NCBI GenBank assembly: GCA_950022695.1
Contig: CATLLN010000001.1
Location: 62,001 to 126,000 of the forward strand
Origin: an uncultured bacterium
GTDB taxonomy: Bacteria; Cyanobacteriota; Vampirovibrionia; Gastranaerophilales; Gastranaerophilaceae
Reading direction: 5' to 3'
DNA length: 64,000 bases
Shown here piece after piece: positions 17,388 to 25,076 of the stretch. The translations under genes were made by a program, and so were the position numbers. Below the pieces are notes generated by a model. It was not told where the DNA came from. It saw only the letters and a program-made list of their open reading frames with translations, and made no database searches. Within the stretch, counting starts at the first letter, position 1; each line of letters opens with the position of its first letter.

Positions 17388-18083
17388 TTATTTAGAAGTA
17401 TTCAAAATATATTTTCCGGCATTTGATGATGGAACAACAGTGCTATCATAAAACATTATTGGGAATATATCACCTGTATTACCGGTTATTTTTACTGTGC
17501 ATTCTTTATAATTATCACTCCATATAGGTTTTGTATCATCCGGATTAGAACATTCTATTAAAGAATTTGGAAGCTGTTTCCCGTTAACATCAATAAAACC
17601 GCTACATCTAAGACCATACGCATTTTTATCTTTTCTGTAACTTTCTATTGTACAATCTTGCGGGGTCTGAGTCATTCCAATAATCATACCATCTGAAAGT
17701 TGATATAAAATATACCATGCTGAAGAACCTAAAAAATCATTCCATGTTACTTCGTCTTCAAAACTTTTAATAACGTAACCGTGTTTGTTTCTGTCGTATT
17801 CATAATTTCCTAGAAAAGTTTTACCTGAAAGATTTTCATCAAGTAAAGTAGTCATTTTCATTGTTGGATCACTGTAATTGACTGTGCCGAAATCCCAGTC
17901 GTTATTGGCAAGATTTAATCTTGCAGCTTGGTTAAGTGTTGAAATCCCTTTTTTTAATTGAGTTCTTATTCTAGCACCTTTTATATTTGCAATTAGAGTA
18001 GGTATAGTCATTGCGGCAACTACACCGATTATTCCTAAAGTAATTAACACTTCTGCCAGTGTAAATGCAGCACTTTTTTTCAT
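17388..18083 (-). CDS. type IV prepilin-like protein
   Basis: Begins MKKSAA then FTLAEVLITLGIIGVVAAMT, the processed N-terminal helix of type IV pilins and type II pseudopilins with the key Glu at position 5. The residue before the cleavage site is Ala rather than the usual Gly. The 200-residue C-terminal domain contains cysteines (QDCTIES, GLRCSGF, LIECSN, KECTVK) and the stretch FIDVNGKQLPN, similar to DVNGEGKPN in the second prepilin at 62.2 kb. Transcription should come from the promoter at 18156-18128, in which a palindrome lies. Confidence 0.92.
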   Translation of the reverse strand: MKKSAAFTLAEVLITLGIIGVVAAMTIPTLIANIKGARIRTQLKKGISTLNQAARLNLANNDWDFGTVNYSDPTMKMTTLLDENLSGKTFLGNYEYDRNKHGYVIKSFEDEVTWNDFLGSSAWYILYQLSDGMIIGMTQTPQDCTIESYRKDKNAYGLRCSGFIDVNGKQLPNSLIECSNPDDTKPIWSDNYKECTVKITGNTGDIFPIMFYDSTVVPSSNAGKYILNTSK

Positions 18084-18127
18084 AATTTAAAATCCTTTCA
18101 AGTATAACTTCCATGTATTATAACTAA

Positions 18128-18156
18128 ATTATGCATTGTTTGCATACTTTTGTCAA
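18128..18156 (-). promoter_or_regulatory. promoter of the prepilin operon
   Basis: On the minus strand, TTGACA (18156-18151) and CATAAT (18133-18128) are separated by exactly 17 bases, 45 bases before the prepilin ATG. Confidence 0.8.
18130..18146. promoter_or_regulatory. palindromic operator candidate for the adjacent XRE regulator
   Basis: TATGCA-ttgtt-TGCATA is a perfect 6-5-6 inverted repeat that fills the spacer and part of the -10 box of the prepilin promoter. The same 6-5-6 layout appears at 37578-37594, also beside an XRE gene. Binding there would block RNA polymerase. Confidence 0.6.
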
Positions 18157-18221
18157 TAAGTCGCAAAAAAGATGGTTTAACTTTAACGTAAAATAACATA
18201 CTCTTAGAATTGGAGAGACAT

Positions 18222-18539
18222 ATGGAAGATACGAAGAAATATATAGGGGCAAGAATAAAAGAACTACGTAAACTTAAAGGATTAAAACAGTCAGAGTTAG
18301 CGGAACTTGTTGGTATTGATTCAAAACATATGAGTAAACTTGAATGTGGAAGGTGTTTTCCTTCTTTTGATTTGCTTAGTAAAATCGCTAAAATTTTAGA
18401 TAAATCTATAGCTGATTTTTTCATTATTGAGCATTTACAATCAAGAGAAGAGCTAATAAAAAATTTTACAATGAAACTCCAAACAACAAGTGAAGATAAA
18501 TTTCAACTTATTTATAAAATATTAAATGAAATTTTGTAA
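18222..18539 (+). CDS. XRE-family transcriptional regulator
   Basis: 105 aa. An N-terminal helix-turn-helix (IGARIKELRKLKGLKQSELAELVGIDSKHMSKLECG) is followed by a short C-terminal helix region with FIIEHLQSREEL. The regulator at 37656 has the matching FDFEHLQPDNEL, so the two are paralogues. The ATG at 18222 has GGAG six bases upstream. It is divergent from the prepilin operon and probably controls it. Confidence 0.9.
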   Translation: MEDTKKYIGARIKELRKLKGLKQSELAELVGIDSKHMSKLECGRCFPSFDLLSKIAKILDKSIADFFIIEHLQSREELIKNFTMKLQTTSEDKFQLIYKILNEIL

Positions 18540-18655
18540 TACCGGTTAATGCGAAGTGTTATAAATTATTTAAAACAAAAATCTTTACAAAGCCTTTAAA
18601 ATAATTCTTGTTCGTTTTATACTTAAACGGTTGACAAAAACGGAGATGTAAAAAG

Positions 18656-20029
18656 ATGTATAACGTAGCAATAATCGGTGCCGGTCCTGCGGGAATTTTT
18701 GCGGCATTAGAGATAATGAAGTTAAAACCTGATTGGAAGGTTGTTTTAATTGAAAAAGGACAAAAAATTGAAAAAAGAAAATGTCCTATTCGTGAAGGTT
18801 CTCCAAAGTGTGTAAATTGCAGAAGATGCGGTTTATTATGCGGATGGGGCGGAGCAGGCGCTTTTTCTGACGGGAAATTAACATTAACACCTGATGTAGG
18901 TGGACATCTTGTTGATTATATGACAAGAAAACAAGCTGAAGATCTAATTGGTTATGCAGATGAGTTATACCTTCAATATGGTGCAACTGATGAGGTTTTC
19001 GGAACTGATATGAAGGTTTTTGAAGAAATTGAACATCAGGCTGTACTTGCTGAACTAAAACTTGTACACTCTCCTGTAAGACATTTGGGTACTGAAAGAA
19101 GCTTGGATGTACTTAAAAATATGCAGGATTATCTTGATGAACGAATTACAATCCTGAATAATGTTTCTGCTCAATCTTTAATTGTTGAGTGTGAACAAGT
19201 CAAAGGTATTAAACTTGATAACGGTGAAGTTATTTCTGCTGAGTATACAATTATTGCACCGGGCAGAGAAGGTGCTGATTGGCTTACTCAAGAATTTGCG
19301 CAGCATAAAATCGGTATGGTTAACAATGCTGTAGATATCGGGGTTAGGGTAGAACTTCCAGCTCCTGTATTTGAACCGTTAACATCAAAACTTTATGAAT
19401 CTAAATTAATTTATCATTCACCAACATTCGGAGATGAAGTCAGAACTTTCTGCATGAATCCGAACGGTGAAGTTGTTCAGGAAAATTATAACGGTATTGC
19501 AACAGTTAACGGTCACAGTTATGCAAATTACAAGACTCCTAATACAAACTTTGCACTTCTTGTAAGTGAAAAGTTCACAGAACCGTTTAAAGAACCTATC
19601 CAATACGGTCAGCATATCGCAAGACTTGCAAACATGCTTGGCGGCGGAATCCTTGTTCAAAGATTCGGTGATCTTCTTGAAGGCAGACGTTCTACTCCGG
19701 AAAGAATTAAATCAAGCGTGATTACACCAACTCTATCTTGTGCAACTCCGGGTGACTTAAGTCTTGTTATTCCATACAGACAAATGACAAGTATTATTGA
19801 AATGCTTCAGGCACTTGATAAAATTGCACCTGGTACAGCATCTCGCTATACACTTCTTTACGGTATCGAAGTTAAATTCTACTCAGCAAGAGTTAAATTG
19901 ACTAACGAGCTTGAAACCGAAGGCGTAAAAAATCTGTTCACTATAGGTGACGGCGCAGGTGTTACAAGAGGATTACTGCAAGCGTCAGCTTCAGGGGTTC
20001 ACGTTGCAAGAACAATCTGTGCAAGATAA
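18656..20029 (+). CDS. FAD-dependent oxidoreductase
   Basis: Flavoprotein of the uncharacterised FAD-dependent dehydrogenase group (COG2509 type). The FAD-binding Rossmann motif is VAIIGAGPAGIFAALE at residues 4-19 and LIEKG follows. A cysteine cluster PKCVNCRRCGLLCGWGGAGAF lies near residues 50-70, then GRRSTPERI and a C-terminal FTIGDGAGVTRGLLQASASG. 457 aa. GGAG precedes the ATG by 11 bases. It is a single gene ended by a strong terminator. Substrate unknown. Confidence 0.85.
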   Translation: MYNVAIIGAGPAGIFAALEIMKLKPDWKVVLIEKGQKIEKRKCPIREGSPKCVNCRRCGLLCGWGGAGAFSDGKLTLTPDVGGHLVDYMTRKQAEDLIGYADELYLQYGATDEVFGTDMKVFEEIEHQAVLAELKLVHSPVRHLGTERSLDVLKNMQDYLDERITILNNVSAQSLIVECEQVKGIKLDNGEVISAEYTIIAPGREGADWLTQEFAQHKIGMVNNAVDIGVRVELPAPVFEPLTSKLYESKLIYHSPTFGDEVRTFCMNPNGEVVQENYNGIATVNGHSYANYKTPNTNFALLVSEKFTEPFKEPIQYGQHIARLANMLGGGILVQRFGDLLEGRRSTPERIKSSVITPTLSCATPGDLSLVIPYRQMTSIIEMLQALDKIAPGTASRYTLLYGIEVKFYSARVKLTNELETEGVKNLFTIGDGAGVTRGLLQASASGVHVARTICAR

Positions 20030-20047
20030 GTTTATTTTAAAATAAAA

Positions 20048-20083
20048 GAGGCGCAGCCGAGAATCGGCTGCGCCTCTTTTTTT
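20048..20083. terminator. terminator after the FAD oxidoreductase
   Basis: 13-bp GC-rich stem GAGGCGCAGCCGA / TCGGCTGCGCCTC with a GAA loop and a T-run on the plus strand. The gene on the other strand ends at 20082, so it probably serves both. Confidence 0.93.
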
Positions 20084-20420
20084 ATTTGTTCATTTTATCA
20101 GCTCCGGAATTACTTCTGTTCATACAGTTTCCGAACTGGCAGTTAGCATCATAAGGCTGAGTATTTTCTTCCTGATTTGGTTCCATATTTATGTTATCAG
20201 GAATTTGCGGTTGTCCTAGCTGTGTTCTGTTTTCAAAAGTATTTTTCGGCTGCTTCATATTTTCTATGTTATTTGGCAGAATTTTATCTTGTAGTCTGTC
20301 ATTTATCCCAGCTCCTATGTCAGCTTTACACGCACCTAATTCTTCTATTTTGCAAGCGCTGAAAACGGGTAAAGTAAAGCACGATAGTAATAATGCTGTT
20401 AAAATTATAATCTTTTTCAT
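20082..20420 (-). CDS. small secreted protein, 112 aa
   Basis: Not recognised. It has a signal peptide (MKKIIILTALLLSCFTLPVFS) directly followed by ACKIEELGACKAD. The rest is Asn/Gln/Pro-rich and polar, with CQFGNCMN near the end. The four cysteines outside the signal peptide suggest disulfides or metal binding. The sequence does not fit a lipoprotein box well. The ribosome site AGGAG lies 11 bases before the ATG. Confidence 0.7.
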   Translation of the reverse strand: MKKIIILTALLLSCFTLPVFSACKIEELGACKADIGAGINDRLQDKILPNNIENMKQPKNTFENRTQLGQPQIPDNINMEPNQEENTQPYDANCQFGNCMNRSNSGADKMNK

Positions 20421-20675
20421 AATTGTATAGTCTCCTAAATATATCTACATGACTAATATAAAAGATGTGTCTGGAAGTTTCATTGTCTGAAAGTATAATT
20501 TTGGGGTAAATTTGGGAAAACTTTGGTTTGGGTAGGTTTATTTAAAGATACAATGCGTCCGGCCAAGGACCAGCCTCGCACAAAACGGAACCGCTCATAC
20601 TTGCAACGAAAACTCAACGTTTACGTTGACGCGTGTTCGTCTTTCGCTAACGCTTATTCCTCTGCTTGGCTGTGT

Positions 20676-20702
20676 AAAAAAAGACCTCCGGATGGGGAGG
20701 TC
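20676..20702 (-). terminator. minus-strand terminator with no gene in front
   Basis: GACCTCC / GGAGGTC stem with a six-base loop. On the minus strand it is followed by seven T residues. There is no minus-strand gene between it and the plus-strand gene at 20928, so it may end a small RNA made from about 20703-20900. Confidence 0.7.
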
Positions 20703-20889
20703 AAGGTTGGTTATTTTTGGTTATGTTATAGTATTATGTCAGTTAAAAACTGTATATAGGTTAAATATTTTAAGGTTAAGGGTAAATAATTTTTATAAAT
20801 ATCTTTGGGGTAATTTGTTTTTTCTTACATTTGGATAAATTACCCTCAAGATTTTGTTTTGCTTTTTTTGTTTTAAAGATTTACAATTC

Positions 20890-20918
20890 TTAACAGAAAT
20901 TGGGCAAGGTTGTACTAT
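20890..20918 (+). promoter_or_regulatory. promoter of the YkgJ-like gene, near-leaderless
   Basis: TTAACA and TACTAT are separated by 17 bases. The expected start is about 20925, three bases before the ATG at 20928, with no Shine-Dalgarno sequence. Confidence 0.6.
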
Positions 20919-20927
20919 CATGGTGTT

Positions 20928-21368
20928 ATGTGGGAAAGATTTAGAAAATTTATACTCTCAAAAGTATTGAAAAAACACTATTACCGTACAGGTAAATGTA
21001 AGGGATGCGGGCAGTGCTGTACCCATATTTATGTGAAACACTTTAAACATGTTTTGCAAGATGAAAAAGAGTTTGAAAAATTGCAATATTTGCATAAGTT
21101 TTATTCTGATTTAAAAATTATCGGAAAAGATGAATTAGGTTTGATTTTTGAGTGTAAGAATTTGGATTCTGAAACTAAGCGGTGCAAGATTCATTTTTGG
21201 CGTCCGGGGATTTGCAGAAGATATCCGCAGGAGGAGCTTTTTTCAATGGGTGGTACTCTATCAGAAGACTGCGGGTATAAAATGGAACCGATTATATCGT
21301 TTAAAAAAGTCTTGAAAGATGTTGAAAAAAGACAAAACAGACCTAAAATTATAAGAAAATTATTTTAA
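20928..21368 (+). CDS. YkgJ-family cysteine cluster protein
   Basis: 146 aa. Cysteines of the putative Zn/Fe-binding cluster are CKGCGQCCTHIYV near residue 28, ECKNLDSETKRCKIHFWRPGICRRYP in the middle, and EDCGYKM. Members of this family are of unknown biochemical function. The C-terminus is basic. Its end overlaps the convergent bioC by nine bases. The ATG at 20928 is chosen because the promoter sits just before it. Confidence 0.85.
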   Translation: MWERFRKFILSKVLKKHYYRTGKCKGCGQCCTHIYVKHFKHVLQDEKEFEKLQYLHKFYSDLKIIGKDELGLIFECKNLDSETKRCKIHFWRPGICRRYPQEELFSMGGTLSEDCGYKMEPIISFKKVLKDVEKRQNRPKIIRKLF

Positions 21369-22100
21369 TTTTGCGATAATTAATAATGGTGAATATGTAA
21401 GTTTTGTTTCTTTAAAATTTTTGTTAAAAGTATCGCAAAAATCTTTCACTTCTTTTACTGTCCAGGTTTTTGTTGAAAGTGAATTTACTCCTGTTTTTTT
21501 CATATGGGCAAGGAGTTCTAAAGGTGTTTTAAATGTTATTTCTTCGTAAAATTCTTCGCAATATAGGATTTCAAATCCTTGTGAGGTAAGAATGTTTAGT
21601 ATTTCGTCTTTTTGTTTATATTGTAGTGTTAGCCCTGAAATTTCTTTGATTTCTTTAAAGTTTTCGGGTGTAAATGTAGAAAATGCTAATAAGCTGTCTT
21701 TTTTTAATGAAAGTTTTATTATTGAGATTGCTTTTTCGAGGTTTTCAAACCATTGAAACATTGCATTTGATATAATTAAATCCATTTTTTTTGAAGGTTT
21801 TATTTTTAAGGCGTTTCCACAGATAAAGTTAGCATTCGGAATTGCTTTTTGTACGTAAAATTTTGATTTTTCAATTAGGTCGTTAGCTGTGAACAATTTA
21901 AAATGTAAATTTTTTGCAATGCGTTTTGTAAGTAAACCTGTACCGGAGCCAAGTTCAAGTATATTCTCAAAATCTGTTGAAATTTTAGATAATTCAATAA
22001 GTAATTTAGATGCCATTAAGTCTTGAACGGTTGCGTTTTTGTCATAATCGTTCATACTTTTTTCAAATTGTTTTTTTATTAGTTTGTAGTCTGTTGGCAT
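21360..22100 (-). CDS. bioC: malonyl-ACP O-methyltransferase BioC
   Basis: SAM-dependent methyltransferase that starts pimeloyl synthesis by masking malonyl-ACP. The SAM-binding motif ILELGSGTGLLTKRIA lies near residue 45; SNAMFQWFENLEKA and LLAFSTFTPENFKEI are characteristic of BioC. 246 aa. It overlaps bioG by 22 bases, with GGAGCG before the ATG. It is third in the bioF-bioG-bioC operon. Confidence 0.92.
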   Translation of the reverse strand: MPTDYKLIKKQFEKSMNDYDKNATVQDLMASKLLIELSKISTDFENILELGSGTGLLTKRIAKNLHFKLFTANDLIEKSKFYVQKAIPNANFICGNALKIKPSKKMDLIISNAMFQWFENLEKAISIIKLSLKKDSLLAFSTFTPENFKEIKEISGLTLQYKQKDEILNILTSQGFEILYCEEFYEEITFKTPLELLAHMKKTGVNSLSTKTWTVKEVKDFCDTFNKNFKETKLTYSPLLIIAKLK

Positions 22101-22762
22101 TTTAGAATTTCGCTCCAGGTGTTAAAATTGTAATACGGATTATGTCCGTGCGGTAATGTAATTACCGGAATATTATTTTTCTTGTGGCTTGCTGTTTGAT
22201 TTTTAGGTGGAATGATTTTATCAGAATCGCTTACAATTGCAAAATCGTAAAAGTTTTCATATCCCATATCTATTTTACTACGAATAAAATTGTATAAGTT
22301 TTCAAGTTCTGCTACTCTGTTTTCAATTGAGCGTTTGACAGGTTGTGTTTTATATTTTTCAAATTCGTTTTCAGTCAGGAATATATTTTGATAAAATTTA
22401 CCTTCAAGACCTTTTTGAGCGTGTTTGAGTGTTAATTCAAACATTTTAACGGGTATTCCGAAATTATCATCAACAGGAGTTGTTGTTCCGTTTATTGCAA
22501 GTTTACTGTTAAAATCTTTAAATAATTCTTTTAGTTGGTAAGCTGCAAAAACTCCCATTGACCAGGTTATAAGATTTTTATTTTCATAATTGGAAAGCTC
22601 TTTTAAGTCTTGCGGAACTGTTAAATCGTTGTAATCATATACAAATAAAACATCATAATTTTCGCAAGTTAAATGTTCAAAGGGATGATAATCAAAACTC
22701 CAGCCGGTGAAAAATACGATTAAATTTTTATTATTTTGTTTATTCAGCCAGAAGCTTTTCAT
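22079..22762 (-). CDS. bioG: pimeloyl-ACP methyl ester esterase BioG
   Basis: Removes the methyl mask from pimeloyl-ACP methyl ester. The N-terminus MKSFWLNKQNNKNLIVFFTG is typical of the BioG (DUF452) family. The nucleophile is in ITWSMGVFAAYQL (Ser near residue 72) and the histidine in TLPHGHNPYYNF near the end. The ATG at 22762 has AGGAGA upstream and overlaps the end of bioF by 23 bases. 227 aa. Confidence 0.88.
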   Translation of the reverse strand: MKSFWLNKQNNKNLIVFFTGWSFDYHPFEHLTCENYDVLFVYDYNDLTVPQDLKELSNYENKNLITWSMGVFAAYQLKELFKDFNSKLAINGTTTPVDDNFGIPVKMFELTLKHAQKGLEGKFYQNIFLTENEFEKYKTQPVKRSIENRVAELENLYNFIRSKIDMGYENFYDFAIVSDSDKIIPPKNQTASHKKNNIPVITLPHGHNPYYNFNTWSEILKCQQTTN

Positions 22763-23873
22763 TGATTTTCTCCTTGAGTATTTGTAATTCTGTTTCTTCA
22801 ATTTCGCAGGTTAAGGATAGTCTCAGGCGTGATGTTCCTGTCGGAACGGTCGGCGGTCTTATTGGTAGTGTAAAATATCCGTTATGGAATAGAACTTCGC
22901 ATAAATCAACAGTATCTTTGTTTTCGCCGATTACCACAGGTATAATATGGCTCTGGCTTCCAAAATTTTTAGCAATTTCAAGCATTTTTTTACGTTTTTG
23001 AAGTGTTTGCGGCAGTTTATTTTCAATAATCCACTTTGTAAATGCAATGTTTATCGGCGGCAGGGCTGTAGAAAAAATAAACGAACGTGATTTATTGATT
23101 AAAAAATCAATTAAAGTTCTTGAACCAACAGCAAAAGCTCCCATAGAACCGATTGCTTTACCGAAAGTCCCGACAAGTAAGTCAACATCATTAATTATTC
23201 CAAATTCTTCGGCAACCCCCAGACCCTTCTGTCCGAAAACCCCGAAAGCGTGAGCTTCATCAATAATTAAATTACAATTATATTTTATTTTTAATTCAAC
23301 AAGTTTTTTTAAATCTTCTATATCTCCATCCATAGAAAACACACTTTCAGAAACTATGAAAGCATTTTTGAAATTTTCTCTTTCACGGATAAGTAAGTTT
23401 TCTAGTGCTGTCATATCGTTATGAGGAAACCTGAAAAATTTGCCATCAGACAATTTCATCCCGTCAATTATACTGGCATGGTTTAATTTGTCTGAAAAAA
23501 TCACATCACCTTTTTGACAAAGTGCACTTGAAATTCCGACATTTGCGTGGTATCCACTGTTAAATAATAAAGCACCCTCTTTTTGATAAAGATTTGCCAA
23601 AAGTTCTTCCAATTCATTATAAACAGGCAATGTTCCTGTCAAAAGTCTTGCAGATGCGCTTCCAAAAGAGTATTCGCTGCCTGCTGTTTCTAAAAATTCT
23701 TTTGTAATAGCTTTGTTATCCGCGAAATTTAAATAATTGTTGGAAGAAAGGTTCAAAAGTTTCTTACCTTTATAGTAAATAAACTTTTCGTCCTTTCTTT
23801 CAAAATCTTTCAAATTTCTAAAATGAGAGCGGGTTTTCAGCTCCTCTAAAATATTTTGATAATCTTCATACAT
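22740..23873 (-). CDS. bioF: 8-amino-7-oxononanoate synthase
   Basis: PLP-dependent condensation of pimeloyl-ACP with alanine. Marks include LNLSSNNYLNFA near residue 40, SASARLLTGTLPVYNELE, NSGYHANVGIS, IDEAHAFGVFG and the PLP lysine in GTFGKAIGSMGAF near residue 240. 377 aa. It is the first gene of the biotin operon. A dispersed repeat lies just upstream at 23908-24001. Confidence 0.94.
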   Translation of the reverse strand: MYEDYQNILEELKTRSHFRNLKDFERKDEKFIYYKGKKLLNLSSNNYLNFADNKAITKEFLETAGSEYSFGSASARLLTGTLPVYNELEELLANLYQKEGALLFNSGYHANVGISSALCQKGDVIFSDKLNHASIIDGMKLSDGKFFRFPHNDMTALENLLIRERENFKNAFIVSESVFSMDGDIEDLKKLVELKIKYNCNLIIDEAHAFGVFGQKGLGVAEEFGIINDVDLLVGTFGKAIGSMGAFAVGSRTLIDFLINKSRSFIFSTALPPINIAFTKWIIENKLPQTLQKRKKMLEIAKNFGSQSHIIPVVIGENKDTVDLCEVLFHNGYFTLPIRPPTVPTGTSRLRLSLTCEIEETELQILKEKINEKLLAE

Positions 23874-23907
23874 ATCTTTAATTTATGACAAAATAGGGCT
23901 GATTTCA

Positions 23908-24001
23908 AGTCCTCGGCCGGACGGGGCATAACTGTTACCAACGGTAGCCTAAAGTAAGCGATACTGTTATTTTCGTATTAAAGATTTTCTGTAGCTCCTC
24001 A
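23908..24001 (+). repeat. dispersed repeat, copy R1
   Basis: Reads AGTCCTCGGCCGGACGGGG at one end, CCTAAAGTAAGC in the middle and TGTAGCTCCTCAAG at the other end. Copies R2 (26027-25925) and R3 (35897-35828) share the ends, and R2 also the middle block. It lies between the divergent bioF and the gene at 24113. Confidence 0.65.
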
Positions 24002-24076
24002 AGTATTTTTAATTGTAACAATATGTAAAGAATATATATAAAATATATAAATTCGCGCAATTTATTGTTTCAAAAA

Positions 24077-24105
24077 TTGTTTATTATAACATAACGAGGT
24101 ATAAT
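24077..24105 (+). promoter_or_regulatory. leaderless promoter of the 24113 gene
   Basis: TTGTTT and TATAAT are separated by 17 bases. Seven bases separate the -10 box from the ATG, so the transcript should start at the ATG. Confidence 0.65.
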
Positions 24106-24112
24106 TAGAATC

Positions 24113-24295
24113 ATGGTTGAGAAGTCTGAACAAAACTTAGAAGTAATCGAAACGACTCAAGAGATGAGAGAAAAAGAAGTTGTTGATCAACGTCAGAAAT
24201 CTCGCCAAACGAATCCTATTGCAAGAAAGCTGCTGGACTTTAGCTTGTCTAACAAAACCCGCAGATTTTCAGTCAAAGATTTGTTCACACGATAG
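24113..24295 (+). CDS. uncharacterised small basic protein, 60 aa
   Basis: Not recognised. The sequence starts MVEKSEQNLEVIETTQEMRE, with an acidic N-terminal half and a basic C-terminal half (NPIARKLLDFSLSNKTRRFS). It has a perfectly placed leaderless promoter, which supports expression. It lies upstream of an unknown gene and prmC. Confidence 0.6.
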   Translation: MVEKSEQNLEVIETTQEMREKEVVDQRQKSRQTNPIARKLLDFSLSNKTRRFSVKDLFTR

Positions 24296-24396
24296 GCTCG
24301 CGTAGCACGGTTTTATGAGGATCGATACGTACGTTGTACGGTTTGTGAGGAGCTGAAAAACTGATTATACTTCGTTTCCCTATGCGGGAACAGGGC

Positions 24397-24521
24397 GCAG
24401 CCGGTGTGAGTCCGGTGTCGGTACACGAGAGTGTGACGAGCAGGGACGAACATTATATCGCCGCTGTTGTGACTGAAACGATAGTGGAAGGAACGGACAA
24501 ATCTTTGATTTGACAGGTGGG
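24397..24521 (+). repeat. structured element, copy 2 (before the 24561 operon)
   Basis: CCGG-tgtgagt-CCGG hairpin (24401-24415), conserved GAGCAGGGACGAACATTATAT (24438-24458), arm CCGCT, hairpin CAAATC-TTT-GATTTG (24498-24512) and arm GGTGG. Relative to copy 1 at 10.2 kb the hairpin and outer arm change in a pairing-preserving way. A second partial unit (GCCGGTGTGAGT) follows at about 24532-24544. Confidence 0.6.
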
Positions 24522-24560
24522 GACAGAGCGCCGCCGGTGTGAGTTTAGTCAGGTAGAATT

Positions 24561-25073
24561 ATGTATGAGATAAAAAAACAAATTTATTTGGATTTATCAA
24601 AAAACCAAAAATCAGCGTTATGTAATTACTTGCGCGCACTTGTCAAAAAATCTCCGGATTTATCGGTTGATGAAATTTGGGAAAGTTTTGCCGCAGATGA
24701 AAAGTATTATCTTGAATTAAACTGTTCAAGATTTGAGTTTTTGACTGAACTTATTGATAAAGATTCGTTTAAAACTGATACACTAAAGTACCTGAAAGAA
24801 TGTAAAAAGTATTATGACTACAAAGAAAAGCAGCGTCCTATAATTGAAGCTAATAAAGAATTTGAAAAGAAAAAACGTAAATTCTTACAGGAAGTTAAAA
24901 TGTCAAAAGAAGCCCCGACAAAAAAACAGCTTTACTATTACGACAGATTATGCAAAAAATATAATATAGAAAAAATTGAATTAAATTCAAAACTTGAAGC
25001 TCGTAATGAAATTGATAAAATCATTACAGAACACGCTCCAAAACAGTATGATTATTTAGAGGAAGATGAATAA
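24561..25073 (+). CDS. uncharacterised protein, 170 aa
   Basis: Not recognised. It is helical and charged, with the core KKFLQEVKMSKE-like linker region. The C-terminal APTKKQLYYYDRLCKKYNIE...LEARNEIDKII resembles a short module found at protein ends that combines 'PT-x-KQL-x-Y' with a helix. It ends in an acidic EEDE tail. It is 40 bases after the structured element and three bases before prmC, so it is probably in one operon. Confidence 0.7.
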   Translation: MYEIKKQIYLDLSKNQKSALCNYLRALVKKSPDLSVDEIWESFAADEKYYLELNCSRFEFLTELIDKDSFKTDTLKYLKECKKYYDYKEKQRPIIEANKEFEKKKRKFLQEVKMSKEAPTKKQLYYYDRLCKKYNIEKIELNSKLEARNEIDKIITEHAPKQYDYLEEDE

Positions 25074-25076
25074 ATA

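Larger units (their letters stand above)
20421..20927. other. 507-base intergenic region with no clear gene
   Basis: It holds a relatively GC-rich island at about 20550-20670 (including GTCCGGCCAAGGACC, similar to the dispersed repeat), a minus-strand terminator at 20676-20702, an AT-rich stretch, and the promoter of the next gene at 20890-20918. No convincing coding frame is seen in the island. Confidence 0.6.

Noticed and set aside
20523-20838. Two overlapping plus-strand frames in the 20.5-20.8 kb island
   Set aside because: They run through the dispersed repeat and terminator, with no ribosome site and no domain pattern.
24397-24480. Cobalamin riboswitch
   Set aside because: CCGGTGTGAGTCCGG resembles the GGTG..A.TCC part of B12 riboswitches, but no B12 box (GCCACTG) or CCCGC-ACTG follows and neither copy lies near cobalamin genes.
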